Assembly (NCBI GenBank): GCA_030248215.1
Contig: JASANG010002117.1
Location: 124,001-188,000, forward strand
Length of the DNA: 64,000 nucleotides
Reading direction: 5' to 3'
Source of the DNA: Enoplolaimus lenunculus
Lineage: Eukaryota > Nematoda > Enoplea > Enoplida > Thoracostomopsidae
The notes beneath the pieces were generated by a model. That model was not told the DNA's origin. It saw only the letters and a list, made by a program, of their open reading frames with translations, and searched no databases. Position numbers and translations under genes: made by a program. Each line of letters starts with the position of its first letter. The first letter of the stretch is position 1. Shown one piece after another: positions 11,126-22,289 of this stretch.

Positions 11126-11984
11126 AATGCGCAAACAGTATACAAAATGTCCGTCAATGCAATAAACTCTATGCGGACATTTTTATTTTGAGATAAAATT
11201 TCCGCACACAGTTACGCAATAACAGTATACCTAGCCATTTTAAAAGAGTATAAAAGGGGCGACGGATGTGCGGAGTGCACGTATGGTAACGCGTGAGCGA
11301 TATTAGGAAGCATGTAGAACCCACGGCACAGTCAGCGAAGTCAAGGTCAAAACTATTTTGTTGACATTTAGCTGCATTTTCGATTTATAACAGAAGACCT
11401 CACCTTCGAAATTTTTACAGAATACAACCTCCCGTTCCTAAATCCTGGTTATGTCCGTAGCATATATGTCATGGGGTAAGAAACTTCATCGCCACCCTGT
11501 ACCACGGAATGTGTCAGTGGGCATTTATATAAGCATCCCGGCTGCCTTTACCAGCTTTCGGGCGTCATGGATGTAATGTAGGTTTACAACGTTCATTGTC
11601 AATTAACCTGGCCAATTAAGTAATATTTGATTTGCCAATTTTTGTTTGTACCTTGATTTCTTGAACGCAATGCTAAAGTCCCGTTAAATCGTGCATATTT
11701 ATGCAGCGAGAACGAGCAGCTGCAATTTGCACTAATTTTTTGACCGAAAAACTTGCAGCTGAAACTTACAACTGAAACGTTTGTGCGTGAACAAGTAAGG
11801 GCATTATGAAACGTATCGGTCTTGCAGATAAAAAACTTTAGCACAGGACTATCTATTATGTGTTATGCAACCCACTTGAAGCGACATCAATCGAATTTTC
11901 GTGAGCACGGCATGCATAATGCGCCAGAAAGCGGGGGTTCGAGAGGTTAAAACATAGAGCCTGAGCACTGAAACAATATACGAT

Positions 11985-12118
11985 CCCCGCTGTCCCACTG
12001 TCCCACTGTCCCGCTGTCCCGCTGTCCCACTGTCCCGCTGTCCCACTGTCCTACTGTCCCGCTGTCCCACTGTCCCACCGTCCCACTGTCCCACTGTCCC
12101 GGGATAGCGGGACGGCCC
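11985..12118. repeat. Short CTGTCCCA octamer array (copy A)
   Basis: About 16 octamers, the reverse complement of the 6.7-8.5 kb array unit. Its edge reads GTCCCGGGATAGCGGGAC, an internal palindrome. The same array lies at 14,768-14,898 in the second duplicate. Confidence 0.9.
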
Positions 12119-12589
12119 TCTGCGTAACATGGGCCAAACATACAATTCTATGAATAGATATTTATTATACAAGTAGTGCTTCAATAGTGCTGGGTATTCG
12201 CTTTAGAAGATTGCTACTTACTAATAAATACATGCGTTGGCCACCTGAGATTGAGTTGATTGGGTTTGTCACCGTATGATTTAGACCATTGCAACAGAGA
12301 TTCTATCGAATGTCACCCTTCCCTCGAACAATATATACGTGAGTTGTTTTACGTTCCAAGAAGAAAGAATCACATTACAATATATACTTACGCGAAATCG
12401 TACAAACATCGGTGCATGGGTCGGTGCATGCTACTTTTAATGGTACCATGCTTTTACCGGCGGATCCAGAAATTTCACACGCGGACAGGCTCGTATAATG
12501 TTGCGAAACACAATTTTTCCAATAGTACCTCCGCCATTCACGGACATCATAGAGTTTCACGGAAAGACTCATTAGAAACACCTTAGCGG

Positions 12590-12990
12590 GGAAATTCAAA
12601 TTTTGGCGGCAAAATTCAAATTTTGGCGGCAAATTCAAATTTTGGCGGCAAATTCAAATTTAGGCGGGAATGTTCAAATTTTGGCGGGAAATTCAATTTT
12701 GGCGGGAATTTGAATTTTTGCGGGAAATTCAAATTTTGGTTGGAAAATACAAATTTTGGCGGGAACATTCAAATTTTGACGGGAAAATTCAAATTTTGGC
12801 GGGAAATTAAAATTTTGGCGGAGGTATTCAAATTTTGGCGGGCAATTTAAATTTTGGCGGGAAAATTCAAATTTTGGCGCGAAATTCAAATTTTGGCGAC
12901 AAAATTCAAGTTTAGGTGGGGTATTCAAATTTTGGCGGGAAAATTCAAATTTTGGCGCGAAATTCAAATTTTGGCGGGAAATTTTGGCGA
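12590..12990. repeat. E2F-like-site minisatellite, array B
   Basis: Same unit as array A (core TTTTGGCGGGAAA, some TTTTGGCGCGAAA), slightly longer through one or two extra units near 12,750-12,800. It descends from the same array by the segmental duplication. Unit-number change since duplication shows the array is unstable. Confidence 0.9.
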
Positions 12991-13133
12991 ACATGCAAAA
13001 AGCAACAAAATAACGCCGTAAATTTATCCTATTTAGGGCTTTCCGGCGACGCCTTTTAGACTGTAACGACAAAGTCCGACATTTCACGCAACTTATATTT
13101 AATATTAACACCAGTCGTAGTGGGACTACATTT

Positions 13134-13910
13134 ATTGAGCGAAGCTCGAACGCACGTAAGCAATTAAGCTAATATGCAAATTAGCTATTAGCTAACTGTT
13201 CAATTATTGGTTTCGGATGTTTGTAAACTATTTATTCAAATTCTTCGCACCCAAAAACCTTCAGTAAACCCTAATAATTATGGAAATAATTTAAAAAGTC
13301 CTAGTTTTGTCTTGTCAATTAAGCTAATATGCAAATTAGCTATTAGCTAACTATTCAATTATCCGTTTTGGTTCTTGTAAACTATTTATTCAAATTCCTC
13401 GCACCAAAAAACCCTTTAGTGCTGAAATTATATTGCTTTTAACCTTAATAATTAGCGAAATATTGTAAAAAGTCTTAATTTAGGCTTATGAACTAAGCTA
13501 ATATGCAAATTATCTATTAGCTAACTGCTCAATTATCGGTTTTGGAGGTTTGTAAACAGTCTACGCAGATTCCTCGCACCCAAAAACCCTTTAATGCTAA
13601 AATTAGATTGCTTCTAACTGTAATAATACTTGAAATATTGTGGAAAGTCCTAATTTAGGCTTAAATAATTATGCAAATTAGCCTGTAGCTAATAAACGGC
13701 TTAAAATTTTAAAACCCTAATGCGAGGTTAACACCCCAGGATAATTGGCTTTCAAACAAAAAAAGTTTATCAAAATCGGTTCAGCCGTTCCTGAGATACT
13801 TTTCGGACGGACAGACGGACGGACGGACATCCACCTTTCGACCCCCAAGTACAAAACATAAAACGCTTCGCGAAACTCCGAGCTTCGCTCGGTGTTTCGT
13901 TTCGCTCAAT
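13134..13910. mobile_element. ATTGAGCGAA-ended non-autonomous element, full copy (777 bp)
   Basis: Ends are ATTGAGCGAA and its inverse TTCGCTCAAT. There are internal sub-repeats of about 150 bp with the core TATGCAAATTAGCTATTAGC, then AAAATCGGTTCAGCCGTTCC, a CGGACGGACGGACATCCACC tract and a terminal hairpin-like GAGCTTCGCTC. No protein is encoded. A third, expanded copy spans 45,252-46,901. The family is non-autonomous and the driving transposase is not visible. Confidence 0.78.
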
Positions 13911-14767
13911 AATGCGCAAACAGTATACAAAATGTCCGTCAATGCAATAAACTCTATGCGGACATTTTTATTTTGAGATAAAATTTCCGCACACAGTTAC
14001 GCAATAACAGTATACCTAGCCATTTTAAAAGAGTACAAGGGGCGACGGATGTGCGGAGTGCACGTATGGTAACGCGTGAGCGACATTAGGAAGCATGTAG
14101 AACCCACGGCACAGTCAGCGAAGTCAAGGTCAAAACTATTTTGTTGACATTTAGCTGCATTTTCGATTTATAACAGAAGACCTCACCTTCGAAATTTTTA
14201 CAGAATACAACCTCCCGTTCCTAAATCCTGGTTATGTCCGTAGCATATATGTCATGGGGTAAGAAACTTCATCGCCACCCTGTACCACGGAATGTGTCAG
14301 TGGGCATTTATATAAGCATCCCGGCTGCCTTTACCAGCTTTCGGGCGTCATGGATGTAATGTAGGTTTACAACGTTCATTGTCAATTAACCTGGCCAATT
14401 AAGTAATATTTGATTTGCCAATTTTTGTTTGTACCTTGATTTCTTGAACGCAATGCTAAAGTCCCGTTAAATCGTGCATATTTATGCAGCGAGAACGAGC
14501 AGCTGCAATTTGCACTAATTTTTTGACCGAAAAACTTGCAGCTGAAACTTACAACTGAAACGTTTGTGCGTGAACAAGTAAGAGCATTATGAAACGTATC
14601 GGTCTTGCAGATAAAAAACTTTAGCACAGGACTATCTATTATGTGTTATGCAACCCACTTGAAGCGACATCAATCGAATTTTCGTGAGCACGGCATGCAT
14701 AATGCGCCAGAAAGCGGGGGTTCGAGAGGTTAAAACATAGAGCCTGAGCACTGAAACAATATACGAT

Positions 14768-14898
14768 CCCCGCTGTCCCACTGTCCCACTGTCCCGCTGT
14801 CCCGCTGTCCCACTGTCCCGCTGTCCCACTGTCCTACTGTCCCGCTGTCCCACTGTCCCACCGTCCCACTGTCCCACTGTCCCGGGATAGCGGGACGG
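14768..14898. repeat. Short CTGTCCCA octamer array (copy B)
   Basis: Duplicate of the 11,985-12,118 array, about 16 octamers, within segmental copy B. It is essentially identical, so there has been little change since duplication. Confidence 0.9.
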
Positions 14899-15298
14899 CC
14901 CTCTGCGTGGGCCAAACATACAATTCTATGAATAGATATTTATTATACAAGTAGTGCTTCAATAGTGCTGGGTATTCGCTTTAGAAGATTGCTACTGACT
15001 AATAAATACATGCGTTGGCCACCTGAGATTGAGTTGATTGGGTTTGTCACCGTATGATTTAGACCATTGCAACAGAGATTCTATCGAATGTCACCCTTCC
15101 CTCGAACAATATATACGTGAGTTGTTTTACGTTCCAAGAAGAAAGAATCACATTACAATATATACTTACGCGAAATCGTACAAACATCGGTGCATGGGTC
15201 GGTGCATGCTACTTTTAATGGTACCATGCTTTTACCGGCGGATCCAGAAATTTCACACGCGGACAGGCTCGTATAATGTGGCGAAACACAATTTTTCA

Positions 15299-16530
15299 CC
15301 AAAAATTTTTCTGTGGGAGTAAAACTGTAAGGTACGAACCTAATCATTATTTACAAATTGACTTTCTGAGAGAAGACAATTATTCTGAGGGGAGGAAATT
15401 GTAGAAACGTTACCATTTTGTCAAAAAAATTTCTGACGGGGATCGTACGCCCGCCCGCCAACCTTTGGATTCGCTATTTTCCGTCTTTTCATTAGATCGA
15501 AATAGGCCAGGCTTAAATTTTAGACTTTGTTGCTCGGGCTTAGGCTAAGCTTTGTTTTAGACTTGTGTGTGTTTATCACGTTGAGGAGACTTAAACTTAG
15601 GGTTATGTTTTGGTTGTTACATTGTTAAAGTAAGATTGGTCCAGATCGTCAGGATCAACTCTAGTCTTAATATATCGGAACTTAATGCCAATTTGGTTCC
15701 TATTACCTCCACTGATAAGTTCAATTAAATTTCAATATTTTAAGGCTTGAATGTACACTTTCACTTTTGCGATCTTATGGACTACTGCGGAACAGAAAAT
15801 GTACCTATTTTGAACATTTAAGAAATCTATATTTTTTCGTGTTGTCCACTTCACGACATATATGGAGGAGGAAACTTTTTCGGTATCAAGCAAACTTTTG
15901 AATCAATTTTGTGCTTTTTCTATCAGGGGGAGACTGCGGCTTCCTTGAACCTTCCGCATTTTGAAAGGAAACCAAACATTATGGGGTTGTCGCCCCAAAG
16001 AAGCTTTCGTGGGGGGGGGGGTTAATTTCAAAAGTTGTGAGCTCATAGGTTCTGTGTCATGGAATATTCGAATGTACCTCTTACAGATTACCAGATTTGC
16101 AAGCTAGCCATTTACCAATTAGCTCATAGGCTTAGCATCTCATTAAACCAAGAGTCATCAGAATTTAAAATGACGCCCAGTAATCTCGCGACGCAACATG
16201 GTATATGTGTATAATATTAGTAGATTTTGTTTCTTGCAAAAGAAATAAATTTAGTACTTGACGGTGCGTATATATTCGATGCAAATTTTTCACTGGGCTA
16301 ATTTTGAGATAATTTAAATATACGAAGTCATTAATCCGACAAAATATCAAGCTAAACTGAAGTTTTTTTAAATTTTCGCATGTTTTAAGAAATCAACATT
16401 TTAAATCATCATGGAATTATGCAGGAATGTGGATTTGAACTCAGGTTTGAATACAGAATTTCTTCTCGTCAGTTCCAGCTACTTTAATATTGGAACATTG
16501 TAAGTCATTTCAAAAAATTATTAACACAAT
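15299..16530. other. Intergenic, no gene seen
   Basis: AT-rich sequence with no exon. A poly-G run of about 12 bases lies at 16,009-16,021. TTAGGC-like words occur at about 15,530-15,610. Nothing else is recognised. Confidence 0.4.
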
Positions 16531-16534
16531 AGCA

Positions 16535-16625
16535 TTTCGGATATCCGACGGATATCCGGATACACGTTTCTTTTCGGATACATATCCGGATATTTTTCAT
16601 ATTCCGATATCAGGAGCCCATCTGT
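16535..16625. repeat. GGATATCCG-rich palindromic patch
   Basis: Several overlapping GGATATCCG/GGATATCCGG palindromes lie within about 80 bp. Comparable patches occur at 23,960-24,045, 32,555-32,960, 48,105-48,175, 53,445-53,480 and 59,955-60,060. Some share a longer module reading ACCGGTTTTTACCGGAAACG then GGATATCCGGTTACACCCTG, pointing to a dispersed family. Confidence 0.6.
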
Positions 16626-17064
16626 AGGTACGACTCCTGTTATATTTTGAATCCGCAAAAAACAAAGGTTTTTCCAGTTTTGGCAGTCTCACCGAAATTT
16701 ACCGAATTTTATAGCTGCGGAAAATCTATCATTGAAACACGGTTGTGTTTTCAATATATGTTCCAAGCCTCGAGAATGCACGATTTTTGAAAGTTTCGCA
16801 GAATGTTCTCTGCAGGAAAGCAGAGCTGGAATGAGGCAACTTACGTATAGAATATCCTAATTAGCCCCTTCGACATCATACACAAATTTACCGGCTAAAC
16901 GTCTCATTTAAGTTGTTATTAAAAGTTTGATTTTTGTAATTTTTAGAAAAAGTTGTATTACAAATATGTAATTACCATAGCTAGTCGATATTATTGTGTG
17001 ATGCTAGTGATACCGTGCAATACATCACGTGTAACTGCGTTGTTTTTTCTACTGAAATTGCTAA

Positions 17065-17355
17065 CTGTGACATGCGGATGTATGGAGGCAAATAATAACC
17101 TCATGCTGATGCTGTACATCGGTAAAAACACTGCTGCATATGTATTGCCTTCAAATGCAGCAGCAGTAACGCATGGAAGAACCAAGATACATGTGTATGT
17201 TGAGGTTCCTATAAAACATAAAAACAGAAAAAACTCAGTAGTTGACCGATAATCTGTCGACCGAGTTCGAAACCTCCTGGGAGCGTCCCTCATTTTTAGC
17301 TGCTGAGAACTCAGAACTAAAAACCGTCGTACCCTAGCCTACCCAGCTTATCACA
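17065..17355 (+). repeat. Dispersed repeat copy 2 (uninterrupted)
   Basis: Matches both halves of the 2,863-3,480 repeat without the LINE tail. It keeps CCAAGATACATGTGTA, a box B-like GAGTTCGAAACC and the closing AACTAAAAACCGTCGTACCC. The tRNA-like box A part is shorter than in copy 1. Confidence 0.65.
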
Positions 17356-17538
17356 CTAACTGAAGACAGTAATAATTTGTAATAACCTCCCATGCATTAT
17401 AGCTTAGAACAGGCTGCTTTTTGGTGGATTACAATGGAGCAAGTGTACGCTTTAGACTTATATTTTGTTTAGGCTTAGGCGTACGCTTAGGAGTAGACTT
17501 AGCATAAAACCTCATAGTATCCCATGTAAAAGAAAGAA

Positions 17539-18436
17539 ACTAGGTAAAAGTGCCCCTAGAAGGGACAGATTGTGATATTTTTCGCTTGAAGCATGTAAAA
17601 GAATTTGAACAATAGTTAGTTAGGCCATAGATCAGTAGGTAATGCTTATAACATTAGCTCCATAACTTCTATCAAAATAGTTGTCATCTATATCTTTGAC
17701 GGCTGTCTTTCAGTGTTAACACGCTTACGGTCAGTGAAACAAGAAACATATGGACCCAACGAACTTCAAAGTGTTAAGCTATAAATTGACACTATTGGTT
17801 TTCAAGGCTATCTAATGTACAACGCTCAACATGCCTTTCGTATATCAGTCAGTTGCTTTTTAAAAGTTATCTCAATTGAGTGCCAGCAGAACACGTTCTT
17901 TGAAATATTTGGCAACGTTAGAATTGTATTTTCTAGATGAATAGCTTAAATATGTCACTGCACAGAACACAATTTGGAAAACTATCTCGACTTCACATCA
18001 TCAAATTGTCGTGGTAAAGATAGCTAAAATAGTCGATCACGTTAGGTGTGACATTTTTTATTCTATTATCAATAGACGCAATTTGTAATCTTGCAATATT
18101 GAAATATTTACTAATCAAGTTTTAGAAACATAATATTATAAAACTCAAAAATTATCCTCTTCCAACGAAGAACTCTGAATTAGATCACTTATAAACTGAA
18201 CATTGTAAAACCCAACAAAGGCTAAAATTAAGCTGATAGGTGATGTCCCTTGGGCCTATATGTTTCTTGTTTCGCTGACCGTAACCATGTTAACAGTGAA
18301 AGACAGCCGTCAAAGATATAGATGACAACTATTTTCATAGAAGTTATGGAGCTAATGTTATAAGCATTACCTACTGATCTATGCTTCAAGCGAAACATAT
18401 CACAATCTGTCCCTTATAGGGGCACTTTTACCTAGT
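17539..18436. mobile_element. 898-bp element with ~200-bp terminal inverted repeats
   Basis: The left arm 17539-17758 and right arm 18249-18436 are inverted copies. Both ends start ACTAGGTAAAAGTGCCCCTA. Matching inner blocks include ATCAGTAGGTAATGCTTATA and GACGGCTGTCTTTCA. The left arm has a 32-bp extra segment (after CGCTTGAAGCAT, near 17,597-17,630) absent from the right arm. The 490-bp core has no credible coding frame. It is a fold-back-like or long-TIR non-autonomous DNA element. No clear target duplication is visible at the edges. Confidence 0.85.
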
Positions 18437-18708
18437 ATAAACATATTCTTCTAGTTTATAAAACTATGCTAAAATTTAACGTTTAATTTCAAAGACTACT
18501 TCTTCGTCAATAATAAATTGATGATTAATGCATTACCGTGATACGGCATAGTTTCTTCGGGAAAAATGATTTTCTCTTTGCTCACGTAATTTTTTCTTCA
18601 TAGATTGGCGTAAATTTTCCCCGACCAATGTTTCTGTTGCGTGAAAGCGCTTTATAAAAATTGCTAACTTTTATGCATATATTTTGTACCAATGCTGTCT
18701 GCGAGCAA

Positions 18709-18747
18709 CATATGATACTAAACGAGAATATCGTTTAGTATCATATG
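18709..18747. repeat. Perfect 17-bp hairpin
   Basis: CATATGATACTAAACGA is followed by GAATA and the exact inverse TCGTTTAGTATCATATG. A 17-bp perfect stem with a 5-base loop could form. The stem is short for a microRNA precursor and flanking pairing is weak. It may be the core of a small palindromic element. Confidence 0.75.
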
Positions 18748-18857
18748 GCATTTGAGTGTACGCTTTACTAATTGCAAAAACATAGCAGACAACTTACTTC
18801 TTTTTATATGATAGGTGGTTCACTTGTATAGGCAAGATGTAACCCGAGCTATTTGTC

Positions 18858-19050
18858 AGGTTTGTTTCGGGCAAATGAAAAAATGGCACAGGTGCAAATT
18901 TTCCTTGGGAAAACTGGTAGGTTTGTTCCAGGCAAACGGGAAAACGGGGCAGCTGCAATTTTTCGCTGGGGAAACGGGAAAACGAGACAGGTTTGTTTTG
19001 AGCAAATGGGAAAACGGGGCAGCTCTATTTTTTGCTGGCAAAACGGGAAA
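18858..19050. repeat. Tandem repeat, ~61-70 bp unit, three copies
   Basis: Units start GGTTTGTT (about 18,859, 18,920 and 18,990) and include GCAAATGGGAAAACGGGGCA, then GCTGCAATTTTT and GCTGGGGAAAC. Units are diverged. Open frames across it on both strands are incidental. Confidence 0.7.
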
Positions 19051-19129
19051 CGTAGCGGATAAAAGTTACAAAGCAATTCAAACGGAGTTAGTAATTTTGT
19101 ATTGGTATTTGAGTAAAAGTAGATGTTTT

Positions 19130-20240
19130 GTTGGTGACCCGGAAGATCCATCAAGGATGAGGCTCAAACGGACACCAATCAAAAAGAGACTCGGAAGGGT
19201 CCGTGGCAAAGCCACTCCGTCCAACAAGTGGCAAAACGCGCTCAACAGAAAGCGACAACATCGACAGCGTCGCTGGTTGAGAATTTGCCGCAGATGATTA
19301 CGCAGTTGTGCAAGTTAACCTGTCACCGAAAGGTCGACTTGGTCAAGCAACACCTGTCAGAAGAAACGATAACGTGGTGGACGAAAGAAAGCAGGGGCAA
19401 TGCAGCCTCATTCAACGTCACTCGAGGGCAAGGCAGAGTCCCAGAAACGACGATTGAGGATGGGACAATGCCCTATTATCGCCGATCGGTGACGGGGTGT
19501 CTCATGCATGTATGCGACACTCGACGGTAGCGTAATGCCGAGTTTATAGCCCATTACAGTCGAGTCAACGCCTCAAATGCCGTCAATCTCGCAGGTCGGC
19601 GTTCCGGTGATAAGACCGGCCGTGTTAACAGGCAAAGAATCGACGTATCATAGTGGCAATGTGTCGATCGTGCGGCATGTCGTGTATGATGTTGTTTCAA
19701 ACGCAGGTACGAACTCTGGGACTATTGTTGTTGGTCACATAACAGACGGACAGAAGTGAAGTAGACAATCTTCGGCCCATTCGACTAAAAATATATCTGA
19801 ATTAAACGATTTGACACGCGGAAAACGCAAGAAAATTTTGCATCCTATATTTCCGCAAAACGTATAGAAAAGTTTGTTTGTGAAAAAGGATGCATCTTTG
19901 GCTGTTAGAAGTCAAGTCAAGTTGACGCGTACCCAGACTTCGAAACAAATGTTATGACAGATGCGGAATTGAAAAGCGTGCTTGACGGCGTCGGTTGTTC
20001 AATTGGCAACAAACGTTCCAACGCAATAAACACAGTTCGATTAAGACACACCAAAGACGATTACAGTTCAAGTCAATAGGCCGTTCGCTGTCGACGACGT
20101 TCAAATTGGCAACGTGTCAACGACTGCGTAATACAGTGGTCGATTTTTGGCACCGCCATGCACAATCGAGGACTGTAGTTGGTGGCGTGCTCAAAGATTT
20201 GGGACTGATGGTTGAACACCTGGCACAACGTTGCGGCACT
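19130..20240. other. GC-richer stretch of unknown origin
   Basis: Compared with its surroundings this stretch is noticeably richer in G+C and CG dinucleotides. It has interrupted open frames on the plus strand: 19,228-19,530 (TWWTKESRGN-like residues), 19,577-19,759 (NVSIVRHVVYDVVSNAG), and part of 19,930-20,080 in which DAELKSVLDGVGCSIGNKRS can be read. None matches a family I know. It could be an old coding mobile element or a decayed gene. I assign no function. Confidence 0.4.
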
Positions 20241-20254
20241 CACTGTGGAAATGA

Positions 20255-20605
20255 CCTTCGATCATGTCCCAAAATCCTAAAACTTCAAAATCCCACCATC
20301 GACCATATCCCGAAATACCAAAAACCAAAAATCCCGCCATCGAGCATATCTTAAACTCTCATAATCCCACATACGACCATATCCCGAAATCCCAACATCC
20401 CACATTCGACCACCTCCCAAAGTCCCCCTTTGACCACATCCCTAAATCCCAGTTTCGATCATATCAAGAAATCCTAAAATCCCATATTCGACCACATCTC
20501 CACATCCCAAAATTCCAAAATCCCATCTTGAACCAAATCCCGACAACCCAAAATTCCAAAATCACACCTTCGACCATATCTGGACATTCCGAAATCACAA
20601 AAACC
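20255..20605. repeat. Degenerate tandem repeat (CGACCATATCCC-type unit)
   Basis: About 9-10 diverged units of roughly 30-40 bp. Each contains variants of AAATCCCA and CGACCATATCCC. The 147- and 119-codon frames over it (repeated HIPKSQNPT-like residues) are generated by the repeat. Confidence 0.8.
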
Positions 20606-20699
20606 ACGATTTACCATGCCTCAAATTCTTGTGAAGGGATGATGATATTTTGGGACGGCAACGAGGCTATACATGAGCCCTATTTTGTGTGCAGCAAAA

Positions 20700-21280
20700 C
20701 CGGCTGACTATTATTGCGTCATTATTCACTTTCAGATTCACGTTGCTGACAACCATAATTCTTTTTATTAAGTACGTCAAGATCACAACTTGATTATGAA
20801 TTCTCCTCAGTCGTACAAGTTGCAGCGTTTATGTCTGTATGCCACGTTCTTTATTCTATTCAAAGTGGTATATGGAATGATGTTATATTAATTTCTAAAA
20901 TACAGCTGTATAATTAGAGAAGCAACAAATACGTCAAATTTATTTTGAGTCGCTCGCTATACCAACACTTATTGAAGTTCTTGTAGCTTCATCTTTTGTC
21001 ATTTTCATTTCTTGTTCAATTTTTCTATTATTTTCCAAATAAAGACAGTAATGTTGAATGAGAAAAATGGTGTCGAACGTCAATCCAACGCAACCGAGAC
21101 CGAATTTGGTAAAATCTCCAAATATTTCTGACCAATCGTCTGCAAAACAAAGCTTGTTACAGTGCACCTGCCCCGTAGCCAGCCTCCTCACTTTGCTGGG
21201 GAGTCTAAAAGTTTATCAGGAGGGAATTTTAAGGATTTTCAATGATATGCAAGCAGGGTTGAAAATCTCCGAGGGGTGGG
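20700..21280. other. Intergenic, no gene seen
   Basis: Nothing coding is recognised. A block at about 21,165-21,295 (GTAGCCAGCCTCCTCAC then GAAAATCTCCGAGGGGTGGG) matches in reverse the centre of the element at 52,752-53,451, so it is a repeat fragment. Confidence 0.5.
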
Positions 21281-21472
21281 GCTAAAATGCCCTTCGCCGC
21301 CCTTCGATACTGATATATATCCGGTATTGCAACTATGCAATGAATTAAACGATTATTTGCCTCAAAATTTTGAGCGATAATGAAAGGTTATACTTAGAAA
21401 TGTACTTTCAAAATTAAGTATGCTTTAAAATTTCAAGCTCAACTGTATTTGATGTTGGAGTCATTTATGCAC
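21280..21472 (+). repeat. Dispersed repeat D, partial copy
   Basis: Shares GATACTGATATATATCCGG, GCAACTATGCAATGAATTAAAC and TTGGAGTCATTTATG with the copies at 5,248-5,528 (inverted) and 45,635-45,945. The outer GTAGTGACC end is missing here. Confidence 0.7.
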
Positions 21473-22057
21473 TACAATTTGGGAAAATTGTCATTTATAG
21501 ACTCTAATTAGAGTTTTGGGATTCTATCCGCTTACGGACTCTTATTAGGGATATACGGACTCTTATTGATTGGAACTCTAAATGGGGACCCCCTACAGTA
21601 TTTGTTGAAGTAGTCAAATAATGCCAAAGACTGCGTCACAGAGACATGACTTAATTCGATCTTTTACTTACACAGTAAAACATTTTGATACACTGGCTGG
21701 GTTGCTTCCAGAGACATGGCCAAATGTCGCCTTTTGGCTTCCGTCAATTTTAGACGTTCAAAATCAGAAAAGTTACTAGTTTATAGATGACAAAATTGCA
21801 AGCGCTTTCAAGCACCATTCTTATTTGCAGCTGCAAATTTTGCTATTTTGTAGCACCTTATTTCTCCTTGCTATATATATTTTCTCAACATTCGAGTGCC
21901 CTATATTCTGCTTGCCATATTATGCCCCCTCTTTTCATAGTTATAAACTCGTAGCACTTGGAAATACTATTTTTCACCCTACCCTAAAGTTAGGACAGCA
22001 CGGCTATATTGAGTTTTTTATATTCTTGTCACCCAGCTCACATTGGTTTTACCGATA

Positions 22058-22284
22058 TATGTGTACGGGTATATTTCAAAGAGCATCGTCGCCTCTGCGA
22101 ACTTTTCAACAAGTTTGGGGGGAAAGGATCTGGCCGAGCTTCCTTTATGTTCAAATCGAAAAAAGCGGATGAAAATGAACCAAGAACCATCTCGTCTTTG
22201 GACCTCCCAAGTCTAATTAGCATGGAACAAATAGCAAAGCAATTAAATACCAAAATTGTAAGCAATCATAAACAATTGAACTAA
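22058..22284 (+). CDS. Possible terminal coding exon, unrecognised protein
   Basis: An open frame ending in TAA at about 22,284 has coding-like composition. In order it reads EHRRLCELFNKFGGKGSG, ASFMFKSKKADENEPRTIS, then LDLPSLISMEQIAKQLN. It is basic then acidic, as in a cytoplasmic tail. A possible acceptor is ATATTTCAAAG just before 22,081. No upstream exon can be tied to it, because the next 2 kb upstream is repeat and unknown sequence. It could be the last exon of a gene, a gene relic, or a chance frame. Confidence 0.3.
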
Positions 22285-22289
22285 ACTAA

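Larger units (their letters stand above)
10121..12514. repeat. Tandem segmental duplication, copy A (~2.39 kb)
   Basis: This segment is followed directly by a near-identical second copy (12515-15298). Both begin at CCAATAGTA, then CTCCGCCATTCACGGACATC. Both contain, in order, a TTTTGGCGGGAAA minisatellite, an ATTGAGCGAA-ended element, the block CAGTATACAAAATGTCCG, a CTGTCCCA short array, and ACACAATTTTTC at the end. Copy A has lost about 355 bp inside its ATTGAGCGAA element relative to copy B. Near-identity elsewhere means the duplication is recent. Confidence 0.92.
12515..15298. repeat. Tandem segmental duplication, copy B (~2.78 kb)
   Basis: Second unit of the tandem duplication. It is longer than copy A chiefly because it keeps a full ATTGAGCGAA-ended element. 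Single-base differences are few along the rest: GTAACATGGGCC in A versus GTGGGCC in B near the octamer array, and TATAAAAGGGG versus TACAAGGGG. Confidence 0.92.

Noticed and set aside
10229-13111. NFGGKFKFWRE and FAPKFEFSRQNL repeat frames as repeat proteins
   Set aside because: They are the two strands of the TTTTGGCGGGAAA minisatellite. Frames exist on both strands and end at array edges.
15153-15347. Frames shared by both duplicates (12,375 and 15,153 regions) as paralogous genes
   Set aside because: They are identical because the DNA was recently duplicated; there is no domain and no codon bias.
20255-20707. HIPKSQNPT-repeat frame as a gene
   Set aside because: Generated by a degenerate tandem repeat; there is no flanking unique domain.
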